Below, piece after piece: positions 1 to 12,003 of a DNA stretch of 64,000 bases. The position numbers and the translations under genes are program-made. Below the pieces are notes generated by a model that was not told the DNA's origin, did no database searches, and saw only the letters and a program-made list of their open reading frames with translations. Within the stretch, counting starts at the first letter, position 1. Every line of letters begins with the position of its first letter. Where the stretch lies: assembly GCF_040126305.1 (NCBI RefSeq), contig NZ_CP149512.1, forward strand, positions 310,001-374,000. Direction: 5' to 3'. Source of the stretch: Pararhizobium sp. A13. GTDB lineage: Bacteria; Pseudomonadota; Alphaproteobacteria; Rhizobiales; Rhizobiaceae.

Positions 1-135
1 GAGATCGCCGCGCAACTCGGCTTCTCCGAACCCAGCGCCTTTCATCGCGCCTTCCGCAAATGGACATCGAAGAGCCCGGCTGCCTTCCGGCGCGAGACGG
101 GTTCGGTTGCTGCTCTAACCGAAAGTCCGGAATAG
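1..135 (+). CDS. AraC-family transcriptional regulator, C-terminal fragment (5' end outside window)
   Basis: The first 44 codons of the window read in frame 1 to a TAG at 133-135. They contain the hallmark of the second helix-turn-helix of AraC/XylS regulators: [20 protein letters not shown], followed by W-x-S-x-S-P-x-x-F-R. The DNA-binding half therefore ends here, about 20 residues after that motif. The effector domain and start codon lie to the left of the window, so target and ligand cannot be judged. No intact neighbour on the plus strand follows it; the next gene is convergent. Confidence 0.85.
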   Translation, partial: EIAAQLGFSEPSAFHRAFRKWTSKSPAAFRRETGSVAALTESPE

Positions 136-294
136 GCAAATGCCACAAAATTCCGTCGCGCAATGTTACCGAAAATCAAGCAACAGAGCCCTGGACCAAG
201 CTTCCATCGACATGAAGAATTGAAGGTCCAGCTGCACTCGGCGGACACCAAGGCGGAGAAACGTGATCCCCAACCCGCATCCTGTTCGCCTTCG

Positions 295-930
295 CTAGAT
301 GATCAACAGCACGGCACCGGTGGCGAGCAGAACCAGCGTCCATACGAGGTCCACGTTGATCCAGGCGCTGCGCAATATCTCGAGCCCGACCCAGCGATAG
401 ACTGCCAGGGCAACGAAACTTGTGGCGGTCAACATCGCAAGGGTATGGACACCGACCGCTGCGATCGCCATCGCCATCGCGGCGGACCCATCACCGCCGA
501 CTTCTCGCAATGGCGACTCCGCGAGACAGAGGGGCATCAACGCCGGCAGGATCATGAGGCCGGCGCCATGGGCCGTCGCCATCAGGAAAGACCAGAACGC
601 AAGGCCGGCAAGCCCCGTGCGCATACCGATGCGAACGCGGCGCCCGTGTCCGAAGAAATGATGCCAGACGGCCCACGCTACGAGACCCCCTCCGGCAGCC
701 ATGCGCACAGCACCCTGGTCCACGAAAATACCGGCCACGACCAGGGCTCCCGCCACCAGGGCGATGGACGCGGCGTGTCCGAGGGCGATAGCGGGCACTG
801 CCCGAACCACCGCAGCAGAACTCTGCCGGTGAACGCCAAGCGCCACGGCAAACAGCCATCCCATCGCCGGGTTGAGACCATGAAAGGCACCCAGTCCCGC
901 CAGCAGCATCCAGGGCCAGAACTCGTTCAT
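295..930 (-). CDS. Multi-pass membrane protein of unknown function, downstream of the SBP56 gene
   Basis: A 211-residue, very hydrophobic protein with roughly five or six membrane segments. The first segment carries a distinctive H-G-L-N-P-A-M-G-W-L motif (residues 17-26), and further histidines occur in W-H-H-F-F-G-H and A-T-A-H-G-A-G. Paired polar/His motifs in membrane helices recall metal or small-molecule permeases, but I do not recognise the family. The ATG at 930 was chosen because GAGG precedes it and a hydrophobic segment follows directly; a longer reading (to 1038) would overlap the upstream gene. It lies 29 bp behind the SBP56-type gene on the same strand, so the two are probably co-transcribed and functionally linked. 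Confidence 0.75.
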   Translation of the reverse strand: MNEFWPWMLLAGLGAFHGLNPAMGWLFAVALGVHRQSSAAVVRAVPAIALGHAASIALVAGALVVAGIFVDQGAVRMAAGGGLVAWAVWHHFFGHGRRVRIGMRTGLAGLAFWSFLMATAHGAGLMILPALMPLCLAESPLREVGGDGSAAMAMAIAAVGVHTLAMLTATSFVALAVYRWVGLEILRSAWINVDLVWTLVLLATGAVLLII

Positions 931-959
931 GGGCGCCTCATCCGGCTGTCCTTCGCTCC

Positions 960-2354
960 TTACGGATAACAATAGGAATCTGACGAGCAATCTCCACCCT
1001 GCAGGCGGACCTGATGCGGGCGATGCGACTTTGGCCATTCGACGAAGAATTTCTCGTCGAAGGCTATGCCGCCGTCCGGTTCCGCATCAAGCTTCACCAT
1101 CCAGCCAGAGACGCCATCGGGATAGAACTGCTCATCGATCGCGCCATAGAGCGAGTTGGTGAAATAGACGCGGCGACCGTCGCGGCTGATCTCGACCATC
1201 TGCGGGCCGCCGTTCAGCGCGCCGTTCTTTCCTCCTGGATGCGAAGCGCGCGAAACGATACCGCCGATCCGGACCTTGCCTGTCAGTTTAGGCTTGAAGG
1301 GATCGGAGACATCGTACTGATGCAGATCGCCGGTTCCCCAGCAGGACACATAGAGAAATCTGTCGTCCATCGAAAGGTCGATGTCAGTGACGAGTGGCGG
1401 CACGGCACTGAAACCCTTGAGCATCGGCGGCAACAGGTCCGGATCGGCGGGCTCCGCCGGAATGTCGATCACCTTTGTCACCGCCCACTTCGTGCCGTCA
1501 CGGTGCCAGACCCATATCGAGGAGGAGAGGTCCTCAAGACTGAGAACACAGTTGACAAAACCATAGGCTTTCGTGGGGTCATGTGCGGGTCTGAGTTCGA
1601 AGACGAGCTGATACTTGTCACCGAAATCAATCGTCTGCAGGTGCTTGCGCTTGTGCAGATCCCAGAAATGCAGACGGCGGCCGTATTTCGCGCCAAGCAG
1701 GATTTCCGGGATCAGGCCGTTTTCGAAGGTATCCGGCGTGCCCCATTCGCTGGTGACGAGCGTATCATGGCCAAGGTGCCACCAGAGGTCATAGGAAAGC
1801 TGTTGCGGTCCGCGATCCATTTCCCACTGGCCGCGCACATCGAATGTCTCGTGATCCATGAGGAACACGCCCCCCGGTCCCTTGCCCTCGGCGTTGCCAA
1901 GGGCTGCGACATAGATCCCTTCCGGCCCGCAGTGAATGGTATGCGGCCTGGAGTATCCGGCCCGTTCGGCGACTTCACCGGGTTCGATGACCTTGACGAT
2001 CGATGGCCTGCGGCCATCGGGTTTGGTGTCGATGATATGGATCCGCGACGATCTGAGCCCCGGCACGACCAAATAGCGGCGCTCCGCATGCGGGTGCGGC
2101 GCATTCGGGCAAAGGCAGGACGAGCAGGCGTTCCAGCCGAAATGATGCAATTCGTCGCCGACATTGGGCATCGCGACAGATGTGACGATCTGACCATAGG
2201 AGGCCGATTTGGGATCGACATCGACGACTGCGAGTTCGTCAGGAACCGCTCGCGTCGGATCGAAGGCGACGACGTAGGCAAGCGTCTCCGGCGCGGCCTT
2301 CATGGCCATTCGCGGTGACGGATAAAAGCTTGGATCGGGTTTCCACGTTACCAT
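960..2354 (-). CDS. Selenium-binding protein 56 family / methanethiol oxidase-like protein
   Basis: A 464-residue, full-length member of the SBP56 family. Visible signatures are the G-W-N-A-C-S-S-C motif (C77, C80), the H-P-G-G-K-N-G stretch, Y-F-T-N-S-L-Y-G, D-Q-F-Y-P and the C-terminal C-S-S-D-S-Y-C-Y-P. Bacterial MtoX and human SELENBP1 in this family oxidise methanethiol to formaldehyde, sulfide and peroxide and are copper dependent; which activity this copy has cannot be read from sequence. The start at 2354 (ATG preceded by AGGAG, first residues MVTWKPDPSFYPSP) fits the family. The membrane-protein gene follows on the same strand. I see no SCO/SenC-type copper chaperone next to it, unlike some described mtoX loci. 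Confidence 0.9.
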   Translation of the reverse strand: MVTWKPDPSFYPSPRMAMKAAPETLAYVVAFDPTRAVPDELAVVDVDPKSASYGQIVTSVAMPNVGDELHHFGWNACSSCLCPNAPHPHAERRYLVVPGLRSSRIHIIDTKPDGRRPSIVKVIEPGEVAERAGYSRPHTIHCGPEGIYVAALGNAEGKGPGGVFLMDHETFDVRGQWEMDRGPQQLSYDLWWHLGHDTLVTSEWGTPDTFENGLIPEILLGAKYGRRLHFWDLHKRKHLQTIDFGDKYQLVFELRPAHDPTKAYGFVNCVLSLEDLSSSIWVWHRDGTKWAVTKVIDIPAEPADPDLLPPMLKGFSAVPPLVTDIDLSMDDRFLYVSCWGTGDLHQYDVSDPFKPKLTGKVRIGGIVSRASHPGGKNGALNGGPQMVEISRDGRRVYFTNSLYGAIDEQFYPDGVSGWMVKLDAEPDGGIAFDEKFFVEWPKSHRPHQVRLQGGDCSSDSYCYP

Positions 2355-2740
2355 GTGAAGTGCTCCTGGCTCGCGTTTGCAAAACATGAAAGATGTTCGC
2401 TGGAAGCTTGCCGACAGCCGACTCATCGCTGCGGACGGGGCAGGATCGAGAATGCTTCAACGGGATACTGTTTCGAGATAGTCCTCTGTGGCGAGCCACG
2501 AGGGGCGATCCTCCCCGCCCGATTGTCTCAGATAAAGGCGAGTTTGGGCAGTCCCTTTTTCGTCGCCATCAAGGGTTCGGTGGGCGGGTTTTTCTACTAT
2601 CCGGGTCGAAGGCAGTCGCCATGGTCCGCAAATGGGCCCGTTGCTTCCGGATCGTAGGCATTTGGGGCCGCGATGGGCCCATTGGCGGTCAGAGTGAACC
2701 GTTGGCAATTAGTGGATCCGCTTCACCAACGGGGGCTCTG
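2355..2740. other. Intergenic region between SBP56-type gene and bioZ
   Basis: Nearly 390 bp without a convincing gene. It contains the promoter and leader of the minus-strand SBP56-type gene and the sequence following the bioZ stop. Short open frames exist on both strands but have no family features. No clear rho-independent terminator behind bioZ and no recognisable operator were found. Confidence 0.5.
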
Positions 2741-3727
2741 CTACATCCCGATCACGCAGGCACCGCCCGTCAGCCCCGCGCCCGCCGCAGTCAGCAGCAG
2801 TTTTTCGCCGGCGGCAAAAGGCGCAGCCTGATGGGCAAGCGAAAGGGAAAGCGGGATCGTTGCGGCCGAGGAGTTTCCATAGTCCATGATCGTACGAACG
2901 GTCTTTTCCGGTTCGATGCGGAGATGGCTGCAAACTGCATCGAAAATACGTGCATTGGCCTGGTGCGGAACAAAGCGGCTGATATCCGCCGGGCAAAGCC
3001 CTGCCTGTTCAAGAGCGCGTTCGGCACAGTGCCCCATCAATTCGACCGCCTGCGCGAACATCTCCCGCCCGTCACGCATCGTCATCAGGCATTCACTCGC
3101 CGCCACGTCCGCCGCGAAGGGCCTGTTGCTTCCTCCTGCCGGGATCGAGATCAGGTCGTAACGGCTGCCATCGGAAGCGAGATCGACGCCGAGAATCCCC
3201 GTTTGCTCATCCTCAGACGGCATCAGGACGACAGCGCCAGCTGCATCAGCGAACAGCACGGCGCTTGCCCGTTCAGCGGGGTTGATGCGGCGGCTCAGTA
3301 TGTTGGCCGCAACGACCAGCACCGGCCGACCCTGCGCGCGGACAAAGCCGTCGGCGAGCGTCAGCGCATAGAGAAAGCCGGAACAGGCGCCGGCAAGATC
3401 GATCGCGCCGGAATTGGCAAGGCCGAGACGATGGGCAAGTAGTGGCGCGGAAGGCGGCAGCAGATGATCGGGCGTCGATGTGGCAAGAAGCGTGAGCGCG
3501 ATATCGGCCCGGGCGATGCCGGCATTTTTGAGTGCCACATCTCCGGCCCTCGCCGCAAGGCCAGACAGCGTATCGCCGGGCTCCGCCCAATGCCGTGCCC
3601 TGATGCCGGTCCGGCGCTCGATCCAGCCCGGATCGAGGCCGAGCCTCTCTTCGATCTCGGCATTTTCGACGCGCCGCGCCGGAACGCAATGGCCAAACCC
3701 GGCAAGGCGGGACGAACGTGCGCCCAT
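2741..3727 (-). CDS. bioZ: BioZ: beta-ketoacyl-ACP synthase III-like enzyme of pimeloyl-ACP synthesis
   Basis: A 328-residue KAS III (FabH-like) protein with a complete Cys-His-Asn triad: C115 in G-A-C-S-G-F, H255 in P-H-Q-A-N, N285 in Y-G-N-S-S. FabH homologues inside rhizobial bio operons (BioZ) condense glutaryl-CoA with malonyl-ACP to start pimeloyl-ACP synthesis, replacing BioC/BioH. Assignment as BioZ rather than FabH rests on its place as last gene of bioBFDAZ. The start ATG at 3727 overlaps the bioA stop (TGATG), suggesting translational coupling; an in-frame GTG at 3751 is the alternative. Confidence 0.9.
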   Translation of the reverse strand: MGARSSRLAGFGHCVPARRVENAEIEERLGLDPGWIERRTGIRARHWAEPGDTLSGLAARAGDVALKNAGIARADIALTLLATSTPDHLLPPSAPLLAHRLGLANSGAIDLAGACSGFLYALTLADGFVRAQGRPVLVVAANILSRRINPAERASAVLFADAAGAVVLMPSEDEQTGILGVDLASDGSRYDLISIPAGGSNRPFAADVAASECLMTMRDGREMFAQAVELMGHCAERALEQAGLCPADISRFVPHQANARIFDAVCSHLRIEPEKTVRTIMDYGNSSAATIPLSLSLAHQAAPFAAGEKLLLTAAGAGLTGGACVIGM

Positions 3728-4992
3728 CACAGCCGGCCCGCCGCAAAACACGCTGCCGCTTCGTCGATCGCGTCATAGGCCCGGTCGAGCTCAGCGGCGG
3801 CGACACAATAAGGTGGCATCAGATAGATCACGTTTCCCAACGGCCGGATCAGCAGTTTTCGGTCGCGAAAGAAGGCCCTGAGCCGCGGTCCAACCTCAGA
3901 AAGATAGCCGCCCGTCGACACCTCGAGATCAAGAGCGGTGATCGTGCCGACTTGGCGAACGTTGACGAAGCGCGGATCGTCTTCGAAGCGCTGCAGCCGC
4001 TCCCATTGCATCCGCTCGAGCGCGCCGATCCGCTCGCGCACCGGCTCCTTGTTCCAGACCGCCAGATTGGCAACCGCGGCGGCGCAGGCGATCGGATTGG
4101 CGGTATAGGAACTCGAATGGAAAAACGTCCGGCGGCGATCCGTCGAGAGGTGCGCGTCGAATATTTCGGCCGTGCAGAGCGTGGCCGCGAGCGGCAGCGC
4201 ACCGCCGGTCAGCCCCTTGGAAGTGCACAGGATATCAGGCGTCACGCCCGCTTGCTCGCAGGCAAACAGGCTGCCTGCGCGCCCCCAGCCGGTCATCACT
4301 TCGTCGGCGATCATCAGGGCGCCATGCCTTTCAGCGATCCGCTTCAACTCAGTGAGGACGGATGCCGGATAGGTGCGCATGCCGCCGGCGCCGAGAATGA
4401 GCGGCTCGATCAGCAGCGCGGCCACCTGACCGGTCGCGCAGAAAAGTTCAAAAGCGTCGAGCGTTTCCTGTTCGCGCCCGGGCGCCGGGAACGGCAGGCG
4501 ATCGACGCCGAACAGCAGTGGCTCGTAGGCCTGGTTGAAGACGCCGCGTTCGCCGGCCGACATCGTGCCGATTGTGTCACCGTGATAGCCGTTTTCCATG
4601 ACGCAGATGCGACGGCGCGGCGTGCCGGAATTATGGAAGAAACCAAGCGCCATTTTCAGCGCGACTTCGACGCAGGTCGAGCCGCTGTCGGAATAGAACA
4701 CATGCGCAAGCCCCGCGGGCGCGATCTCGATCAGCCCCCGCGCCAGGTCCTCGGCGGGCTCATGGGTGTATTCGGCGAAGATGATCTGGTCGTAGTTCTC
4801 GCATGCCGCCTGAATTGCCTTCATGATCACGGGGTGGCGGTGACCATGGGTAATGACCCACCAGGAGGATATGGCATCGAGGATACGCGAGCCGTCTTCC
4901 TCGATCAGGCAGGCGCCATCCGTTTGTACGATGCGCTTCATCGACGGTTCCAGCCCGTGCTGGGTGAAGGGGTGCCAGACGGGTGAGTTCAT
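3727..4992 (-). CDS. bioA: Adenosylmethionine-8-amino-7-oxononanoate aminotransferase (DAPA synthase)
   Basis: A 421-residue class III PLP aminotransferase that converts KAPA to DAPA, usually with S-adenosylmethionine as amino donor. The PLP lysine is K259 in C-T-S-K-G-L-T-G-G, with the cofactor aspartate in [10 protein letters not shown]. The N-terminal W-H-P-F-T-Q and the S-S-W-W motif near residues 42-45 are typical of BioA and separate it from other class III enzymes. ATG at 4992 overlaps the bioD stop by the ATGA arrangement; longer in-frame upstream codons would run into bioD. Fourth gene of the operon. Confidence 0.96.
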   Translation of the reverse strand: MNSPVWHPFTQHGLEPSMKRIVQTDGACLIEEDGSRILDAISSWWVITHGHRHPVIMKAIQAACENYDQIIFAEYTHEPAEDLARGLIEIAPAGLAHVFYSDSGSTCVEVALKMALGFFHNSGTPRRRICVMENGYHGDTIGTMSAGERGVFNQAYEPLLFGVDRLPFPAPGREQETLDAFELFCATGQVAALLIEPLILGAGGMRTYPASVLTELKRIAERHGALMIADEVMTGWGRAGSLFACEQAGVTPDILCTSKGLTGGALPLAATLCTAEIFDAHLSTDRRRTFFHSSSYTANPIACAAAVANLAVWNKEPVRERIGALERMQWERLQRFEDDPRFVNVRQVGTITALDLEVSTGGYLSEVGPRLRAFFRDRKLLIRPLGNVIYLMPPYCVAAAELDRAYDAIDEAAACFAAGRL

Positions 4993-5621
4993 GCCGTCCT
5001 CTCCTGGAAGGATGAAAGAGGGAAATGGTCGCGAAAGGCCCACTGCAACCGCTCAGGCGTCAGCGGATCAAGCAACGGCAGACGGCCGAGCACCCGCACC
5101 TGTCCCATCGCGGCGATGATCCGCTGCGTTTCGGCCATCTCTTCGCCGATAAAGGCGATGCCGAACACCGGAATCGAGCGGCTGCGCAGCGCTTCGAGCG
5201 ACAGCAGCGTGTGGTTGATCGTGCCGAGCCCCGTGCGTGCGCAGAGAATGACGGGGATGCGCCAGCGCGCAAAGACATCGGCGAACACTTGGCTTTCCGT
5301 CAGCGGCACCAACAGGCCGCCGGCGCCCTCGATGATGAGCGGGGCGCCTGTCGCGGGCGGCGTCAGCATCTCAGGCTCGATCGTCACCTGGTCGAGCCGC
5401 GCCGCAAGATGCGGCGACGCGGGTGTCCGGAGCCGGTAGGCTTCCGGTAGAATGCGTTCGGAAGGAAGACGCCCGAGCCGGCTGACGGTCTGGCAGTCCG
5501 TCTCTTCGTCGAGCCCGGCTTGGATCGGTTTCCAGTAAGCGGCGCCGAGTGCAGCAGCCAGCGCCGCCGAAAAAACTGTCTTGCCGATGCCCGTATCCGT
5601 GCCGGTCACGACGAAGCGCAT
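4989..5621 (-). CDS. bioD: Dethiobiotin synthetase
   Basis: A 210-residue P-loop protein that closes the ureido ring of dethiobiotin from DAPA, CO2 and ATP. The N terminus carries the P-loop G-T-D-T-G-I-G-K-T (residues 7-15), followed by Y-W-K-P-I-Q-A-G, the substrate-contact lysine segment of BioD. The G-A-G-G-L-L-V-P-L motif in the middle is also characteristic. The start was set at the ATG at 5621, which shares bases with the bioF stop (TGATG); a GTG one codon upstream is possible. Confidence 0.96.
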   Translation of the reverse strand: MRFVVTGTDTGIGKTVFSAALAAALGAAYWKPIQAGLDEETDCQTVSRLGRLPSERILPEAYRLRTPASPHLAARLDQVTIEPEMLTPPATGAPLIIEGAGGLLVPLTESQVFADVFARWRIPVILCARTGLGTINHTLLSLEALRSRSIPVFGIAFIGEEMAETQRIIAAMGQVRVLGRLPLLDPLTPERLQWAFRDHFPLSSFQERTA

Positions 5622-6766
5622 CACAGCTTCTCCTCTCCCATGATCGCCGCCAGCCGGGTGAACATGCGTGTAATCGTCGGCATGTCGACGTTGAGCGTGA
5701 TCGCGATCCTGAGCCGTGCCGTGCCTTCAGGAACGGTCGGCGGGCGAATGGCCCGGATGTCGAAGCCTTCGGCCCGCATGCGTGCGGCAATCCGCACTGC
5801 CTGGCCATTGTCGCCGATCAGCACAGGCAGGATCTGCGAGCCGCTGCCCGCCACCCCGAGCTTTGCGGCAAGTTCCGTGTTGGCAAAGGCGCGCAGCGCG
5901 TCGAAATCCGCGCGCCGCTGGGGTTCATCCACGAGCATTCGCAGCGCTTCACGCACGGTCGCTGCCATCAGCGGCGACGGCGCGGTCGAATAGATGAAGC
6001 CGCGCGCCCGGTTGACCAGATAGTCGCAGAGCGTTGTGCTCGCCCCGAGCAGCGCACCGGAGACCCCAAGCGCCTTGCCGCACGTGTGCAGCACGATAAC
6101 ATTCCTCCGGTTCTCAAGATCAGCGGCCAGACCACGGCCACTGGTGCCGAAGACGCCGGTCGCATGCGCCTCGTCGATCACCAGAAATCCGTCATGCCTT
6201 TCGGCAAGTGCTGCAAGCGCAGCGAGTGGTGCGCGGTCGCCGTCCATCGAATAGAGGCTTTCGACGGCGATCCAAGGATGGCCGGTACCGCCGCCCTGCC
6301 GCCAGCGGATGATCGCCTCTTCGAACGCCGCGACATCGTTGTGCGCTGCCGGCACCGCCTGTGCCCGGCTCGCCTTTATTCCCTCGTGCGCGCTGGCATG
6401 CACCAGCGCGTCATGCACGATAAGATCGCCGCGCTGTGGCAAGGTTGAGAAAAGCGCCGCGTTGGCGGCATAGCCGGTGCTAAAATAAAGGACGCGCTCG
6501 GCCCCGAAAAAGGCAGCAGCCTCCGCCTCCAGCGCCTCGTGTTCCGGGTGGTTGCCGCGCAACAGGCGCGAGCCGCCGGCACCGACGGGCACATTGCGCT
6601 GAAGCGCGGCAGTGACCGCCGTCGCCAGGCGCGTCGAACCGGCGAAGCCTAGATAGTCGTTCGAACTGAAATCGACCCCGTCGCGCGCCATCAGGGTCCG
6701 GAGCCTTTCCTTTCGCTCCAACCCCGCCAGCGTCGCTTCATGACGCGCGAGCCGCGTCGGCGTCAT
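5621..6766 (-). CDS. bioF: 8-amino-7-oxononanoate synthase (KAPA synthase)
   Basis: A 381-residue member of the alpha-oxoamine synthases, joining pimeloyl-ACP (or -CoA) and alanine to KAPA. PLP lysine is K231 in H-T-C-G-K-A-L-G, and D198-E-A-H201 forms the usual cofactor-binding motif; the G-S-R-L-L-R-G-N-H stretch (65-73) is family specific. The start ATG overlaps the bioB stop codon (ATGA), so it belongs to the same transcript. Length and motifs are complete, with no sign of decay. Confidence 0.96.
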   Translation of the reverse strand: MTPTRLARHEATLAGLERKERLRTLMARDGVDFSSNDYLGFAGSTRLATAVTAALQRNVPVGAGGSRLLRGNHPEHEALEAEAAAFFGAERVLYFSTGYAANAALFSTLPQRGDLIVHDALVHASAHEGIKASRAQAVPAAHNDVAAFEEAIIRWRQGGGTGHPWIAVESLYSMDGDRAPLAALAALAERHDGFLVIDEAHATGVFGTSGRGLAADLENRRNVIVLHTCGKALGVSGALLGASTTLCDYLVNRARGFIYSTAPSPLMAATVREALRMLVDEPQRRADFDALRAFANTELAAKLGVAGSGSQILPVLIGDNGQAVRIAARMRAEGFDIRAIRPPTVPEGTARLRIAITLNVDMPTITRMFTRLAAIMGEEKL

Positions 6767-7767
6767 TCAGCCGGCTCCAGCTCCATCGGCTTCAAACCGA
6801 GACGGCGGAAGAGTGCCGTGTCATGGTCCTCGCCTGGATTTTCGGTGGTGAGCAGTGTATCGCCGGCAAAGATCGAATTCGCGCCGGCGAAGAAACAGAG
6901 CGCCTGCATTTCGTCACTCATCTGCGTGCGCCCGGCCGACAGCCGTACATGGGAACGCGGCATCAGGATGCGGGCAAGCGCGATGGTCCTGACAAATTCG
7001 ATCGGATCGACCGGCTCTGCATCGGCGAGCCTGGAGCCTGGGATTGGGATCAGCATGTTGATCGGCACGCTTTCGGGCGGCTCCGGCAGAGTGGCGAGGG
7101 TCACCAGCATGGAGATGCGGTCGTCCGTCGTCTCGCCCATGCCGAGAATGCCGCCGGCGCAAACCTTCATGCCTGCCTCGCGCACATTGGAGAGCGTCTC
7201 CAGCCGGTCGGCGAACGTGCGGGTGGTAATGATTTCAGAATAGAATTCTTCCGACGTATCGATATTGTGGTTGTAATAGTCGAGGCCAGCCTCGGCCAGC
7301 GCGCCGGCCTGGGGAGGCGATAGCATGCCGAGCGTCATGCAGGTTTCCATGCCGAGCGCCTTGACGCTTGCGACCATCGCGACCAGCGTTTCCATGTCAC
7401 GGTCCTTCGGACTGCGCCAGGCGGCGCCCATGCAATAGCGGGTGGCCCCTTCGGCCTTGGCCTTGCGCGCTTCGGCGACAACCTTTTCGACCATCATCAG
7501 CTTGGACGCCTTGAGGCCTGTCGGAGAATGCGCCGACTGGCTGCAATAGCCGCAATCCTCGGCGCAGCCGCCGGTCTTGATCGACAGCAACCGGCTCATC
7601 TGCACGGCGTTGGGATCGAAATTCGCCCGGTGAACTGTCTGCGCCCGGAACAACAGATCGTTGAACGGAGAATTATAGATAATTTTCGCCTGAGCGAGAG
7701 ACATCGACTCCGCCTGGGTGACAACGGGTGTCTCAGCGCGGTCTGCGGCTGTGTTTCCTTGCAACAT
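6763..7767 (-). CDS. bioB: Biotin synthase
   Basis: A 334-residue radical SAM enzyme that inserts sulfur into dethiobiotin. The radical SAM cluster motif C68-x3-C72-x2-C75 sits in [13 protein letters not shown], and further cysteines in [15 protein letters not shown] and K-V-C-A-G-G-I, plus the R-L-S-A-G-R arginine, match the auxiliary cluster ligands of BioB. First gene of bioBFDAZ. The ATG at 7767 was preferred over an in-frame GTG at 7809 because the GTG lies inside the operator region; AAGAGGG precedes the ATG at a rather long spacing. Confidence 0.96.
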   Translation of the reverse strand: MLQGNTAADRAETPVVTQAESMSLAQAKIIYNSPFNDLLFRAQTVHRANFDPNAVQMSRLLSIKTGGCAEDCGYCSQSAHSPTGLKASKLMMVEKVVAEARKAKAEGATRYCMGAAWRSPKDRDMETLVAMVASVKALGMETCMTLGMLSPPQAGALAEAGLDYYNHNIDTSEEFYSEIITTRTFADRLETLSNVREAGMKVCAGGILGMGETTDDRISMLVTLATLPEPPESVPINMLIPIPGSRLADAEPVDPIEFVRTIALARILMPRSHVRLSAGRTQMSDEMQALCFFAGANSIFAGDTLLTTENPGEDHDTALFRRLGLKPMELEPAE

Positions 7768-7808
7768 TTTCGATCGATTCCCTCTTGTCGCGCCTGCCTG
7801 CAAGCTCA

Positions 7809-7837
7809 CTATAGATAAGACCTGATATTATCTATAA
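7809..7837 (-). promoter_or_regulatory. Tandem BioR boxes in front of bioB
   Basis: Two copies of the BioR palindrome known from alphaproteobacteria (TTATCTATAA / TTATAGATAA) stand 9 bp apart, end to start. The copy at 7828-7837 is TTATCTATAA, a perfect match; the one at 7809-7818 is CTATAGATAA, one mismatch. They lie 42-70 bp upstream of the bioB start, where a repressor would block the promoter. Confidence 0.88.
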
Positions 7838-7984
7838 TTTATTGCAGCGCAATCAGACGCAAGCGCCCTTTCGTTGAGGGTGTATAAAACATCAACCAAT
7901 GCGAGAGCTCAGGACGACGGCACGGCGCGAAGTTGGACACGCATCGGCCAGATAAACCGGTCAGGACATTGGCCGAGGCAGCCG

Positions 7985-8653
7985 TCAGCCGACGATCGCG
8001 AAGACGTCGCGCGTCGTTCCGGAGGCATTCCGGACGGGTTTTTGCCCGATCCATTGCACGTGGCGTTCGAGAACGGCGGCGGCGTTCTCGACATTGCCCT
8101 GACGCAGAAACGTCAGGATCGCGCGATGGTCATGGTCGGTACGGACTTCCCATTCCGAGCGCCAGCTGGCGAACAGGAAGCGGGCGCTGGCGGCATGCAG
8201 ATCGTTGATCGCGGCAAGCAGGCGCGGCATGCCACAGGGCGCGAGGATCAGGCTATGAAAACGCCGGTTCGCCTCCTCCCAGGATCGAACGTCGCGGGAA
8301 TTGTCGCCAGCGACCGTCGCCAATTCGGCGAGATCGAGGATCGATGGCGTGAGGTGCGGTGCTGCGTGGCGAAGCGCCAGCACCTCGAGTGCTGCGCGCA
8401 TTTGCGCGACTTCGCGGACCTCCTCAAGATCAAAGGACGCGACCCGCACGCCACGGCGCGGCTCGCTGACCGCCAGCCCTTGCGCCTCCAGCCGTCGGAA
8501 CGCTTCGCGCACGGGCACATGGCTCGTTCCGAACTCCTCGGCAATATGATCCTGCCGCAGCTTCGTGCCCGGATCCAGTTGTCCGGTCACGATCCTGTCT
8601 GCAAGGATGCGGCTGATGCGGCTGGCAATCGTGTCTTCGCTGATCGAGGTCAT
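7985..8653 (-). CDS. bioR: BioR, GntR-family repressor of biotin genes
   Basis: A 222-residue regulator with an N-terminal GntR winged helix (about residues 8-72, with L-R-Q-D-H-I-A-E-E-F-G-T-S-H-V-P-V-R-E-A as the recognition region) and a C-terminal FCD domain (about 80-205). BioR represses biotin synthesis and uptake genes in Agrobacterium, Brucella and relatives, with binding specificity given by the TTATCTATAA box. Assignment follows from its position immediately upstream of bioB on the same strand and from matching boxes in front of both bioB and bioR. A box three bases before its own ATG implies autoregulation and a very short leader. Confidence 0.92.
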   Translation of the reverse strand: MTSISEDTIASRISRILADRIVTGQLDPGTKLRQDHIAEEFGTSHVPVREAFRRLEAQGLAVSEPRRGVRVASFDLEEVREVAQMRAALEVLALRHAAPHLTPSILDLAELATVAGDNSRDVRSWEEANRRFHSLILAPCGMPRLLAAINDLHAASARFLFASWRSEWEVRTDHDHRAILTFLRQGNVENAAAVLERHVQWIGQKPVRNASGTTRDVFAIVG

Positions 8654-8656
8654 TTT

Positions 8657-8666
8657 TTATAGATAA
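8657..8666 (-). promoter_or_regulatory. BioR box in front of bioR
   Basis: A perfect BioR palindrome (TTATAGATAA as read on the plus strand) ends three bases upstream of the bioR ATG at 8651-8653. Occupation would cover the translation initiation region or a closely spaced transcription start, consistent with autorepression. Confidence 0.85.
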
Positions 8667-8883
8667 TTTGCCGCAGCGACACTGTCGAGGCCAAGTCTTG
8701 TATCCTTGGCCTGTTCATCGCCGCCATCGGCACAATGTCCCCATGGATTTTCTGCCCAGGATCAAAACCTTGGCGTTTCCGGACCTTCGGTTTCCAAAGA
8801 TGGCAGCGATCCTGACGCGCCGCAGAACAGCCAATTGCTCTTGACGCACCTTGGCGAACCATGCCTTACTGGCCGCATTCACC

Positions 8884-10942
<2,059 letters not shown>

Positions 10943-10944
10943 CC

Positions 10945-12003
10945 ATGCGCGTGCTGATCAGGGGGGCCGGCGTTGCCGGCCTCACGCTCGCCCACGAGTT
11001 GCGGGCAAGAGCGATCCATGTCGAGATCGCAGAGACGGCGGCGCGCGCCGGCGGCGGGGCCTCATGGTTCGCCGGCGGCATGCTGGCGCCGTGGTGCGAA
11101 AGGGAAAGTGCGCCTGACACCGTCCTGACGCTCGGGCGCACTGCAGCCGACTGGTGGGACGCCACGCTGCCTGGCCATGTCATTCGCAAAGGCACGCTGG
11201 TTGTCGCGCCGCCGCGCGACACCGGCGAGCTTTCCCGCTTCGCGGCCCGCACCTGCGCGTTCGACTGGCTGGATGCGGATGAAATAACGGCGCTTGAACC
11301 GGACCTTGCCGGGCGGTTCCGCAAGGCACTGTTTTTCCGGGATGAAGCGCATCTCGATCCGCGACGGGCAATCGCTGCTCTCCACGACAGGCTGCAGGCG
11401 ATCGGCGTGCGGTTCCATTTCGGAGCGGCGCCGGATTTTCCGGATGCCGGGTTCGACCGTGTCGTCGATTGCACCGGGTCATGCGCCATCGGCCAAGCGG
11501 CGAAACTGCGCGGCGTGCGGGGAGAGATGTTGATGCTGGAAACGCCGGAGGTGAGGCTGTCGCGTCCGGTCCGGTTGTTGCATCCACGGATTCCGCTTTA
11601 CATCGTGCCGCGTGGCGACAGGCGTTTCATGGTCGGGGCAACGATGATCGAGAGTGACGATCCCGGGCCGATCAGCGCCCGGTCGCTGATGGAACTCCTG
11701 AATGCGGCCTACGCGCTTCACCCGGCCTTCAGCGAGGCTCGGGTGATCGAAACCGGGGCCGGCGTGCGTCCCGCCTATCCGGACAATCTGCCACGTTTTG
11801 AGATTGATGGCAGTACCATCCGCGTCAACGGCTTTTACCGCCACGGATTTCTGCTGGCGCCTTCCATCGCAAGGGAGGTTGCAGCCCACCTCAGCGGCGA
11901 CTGGCGCGGAGACATCGGGCAGATGCCCGTCGGCGCCGCGTCGGCGCTTCATGTGCCCGAACGCGTGAACGCCATTCCACTTCAGACTGGAGCAAACCGA
12001 TGA
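10945..12003 (+). CDS. thiO: Glycine oxidase ThiO (FAD-dependent)
   Basis: A 352-residue D-amino-acid-oxidase-like flavoprotein with an N-terminal dinucleotide fold (G-A-G-V-A-G, residues 7-12, acidic strand end at V-E-I-A-E) and the F-A-G-G-M-L-A-P-W stretch of ThiO. It oxidises glycine to iminoglycine for thiazole synthesis in aerobes. The ATG is two bases after the thiC stop; the stop overlaps the thiS start. Its position between thiC and thiS, as in rhizobial thiCOGE loci, supports ThiO over other DAO-family enzymes. Confidence 0.94.
   Translation: MRVLIRGAGVAGLTLAHELRARAIHVEIAETAARAGGGASWFAGGMLAPWCERESAPDTVLTLGRTAADWWDATLPGHVIRKGTLVVAPPRDTGELSRFAARTCAFDWLDADEITALEPDLAGRFRKALFFRDEAHLDPRRAIAALHDRLQAIGVRFHFGAAPDFPDAGFDRVVDCTGSCAIGQAAKLRGVRGEMLMLETPEVRLSRPVRLLHPRIPLYIVPRGDRRFMVGATMIESDDPGPISARSLMELLNAAYALHPAFSEARVIETGAGVRPAYPDNLPRFEIDGSTIRVNGFYRHGFLLAPSIAREVAAHLSGDWRGDIGQMPVGAASALHVPERVNAIPLQTGANR

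Noticed and set aside
163..969. 268-codon plus-strand open frame opposite the membrane protein
   Set aside because: Composition is that of a GC-rich antisense shadow (many P, R, H, Q); no family motif, while the minus strand has clear membrane helices.
1014..2318. 434-codon plus-strand frame opposite the SBP56-type gene
   Set aside because: Antisense shadow; the minus strand has complete SBP56 motifs.
2457..2708. 83-codon minus-strand frame in the gap before bioZ
   Set aside because: No Shine-Dalgarno, no recognisable domain and no coding character.
7807..7809. GTG as start of bioB
   Set aside because: It lies in the first BioR box and lacks a ribosome binding site; ATG 7767 fits the family N terminus.
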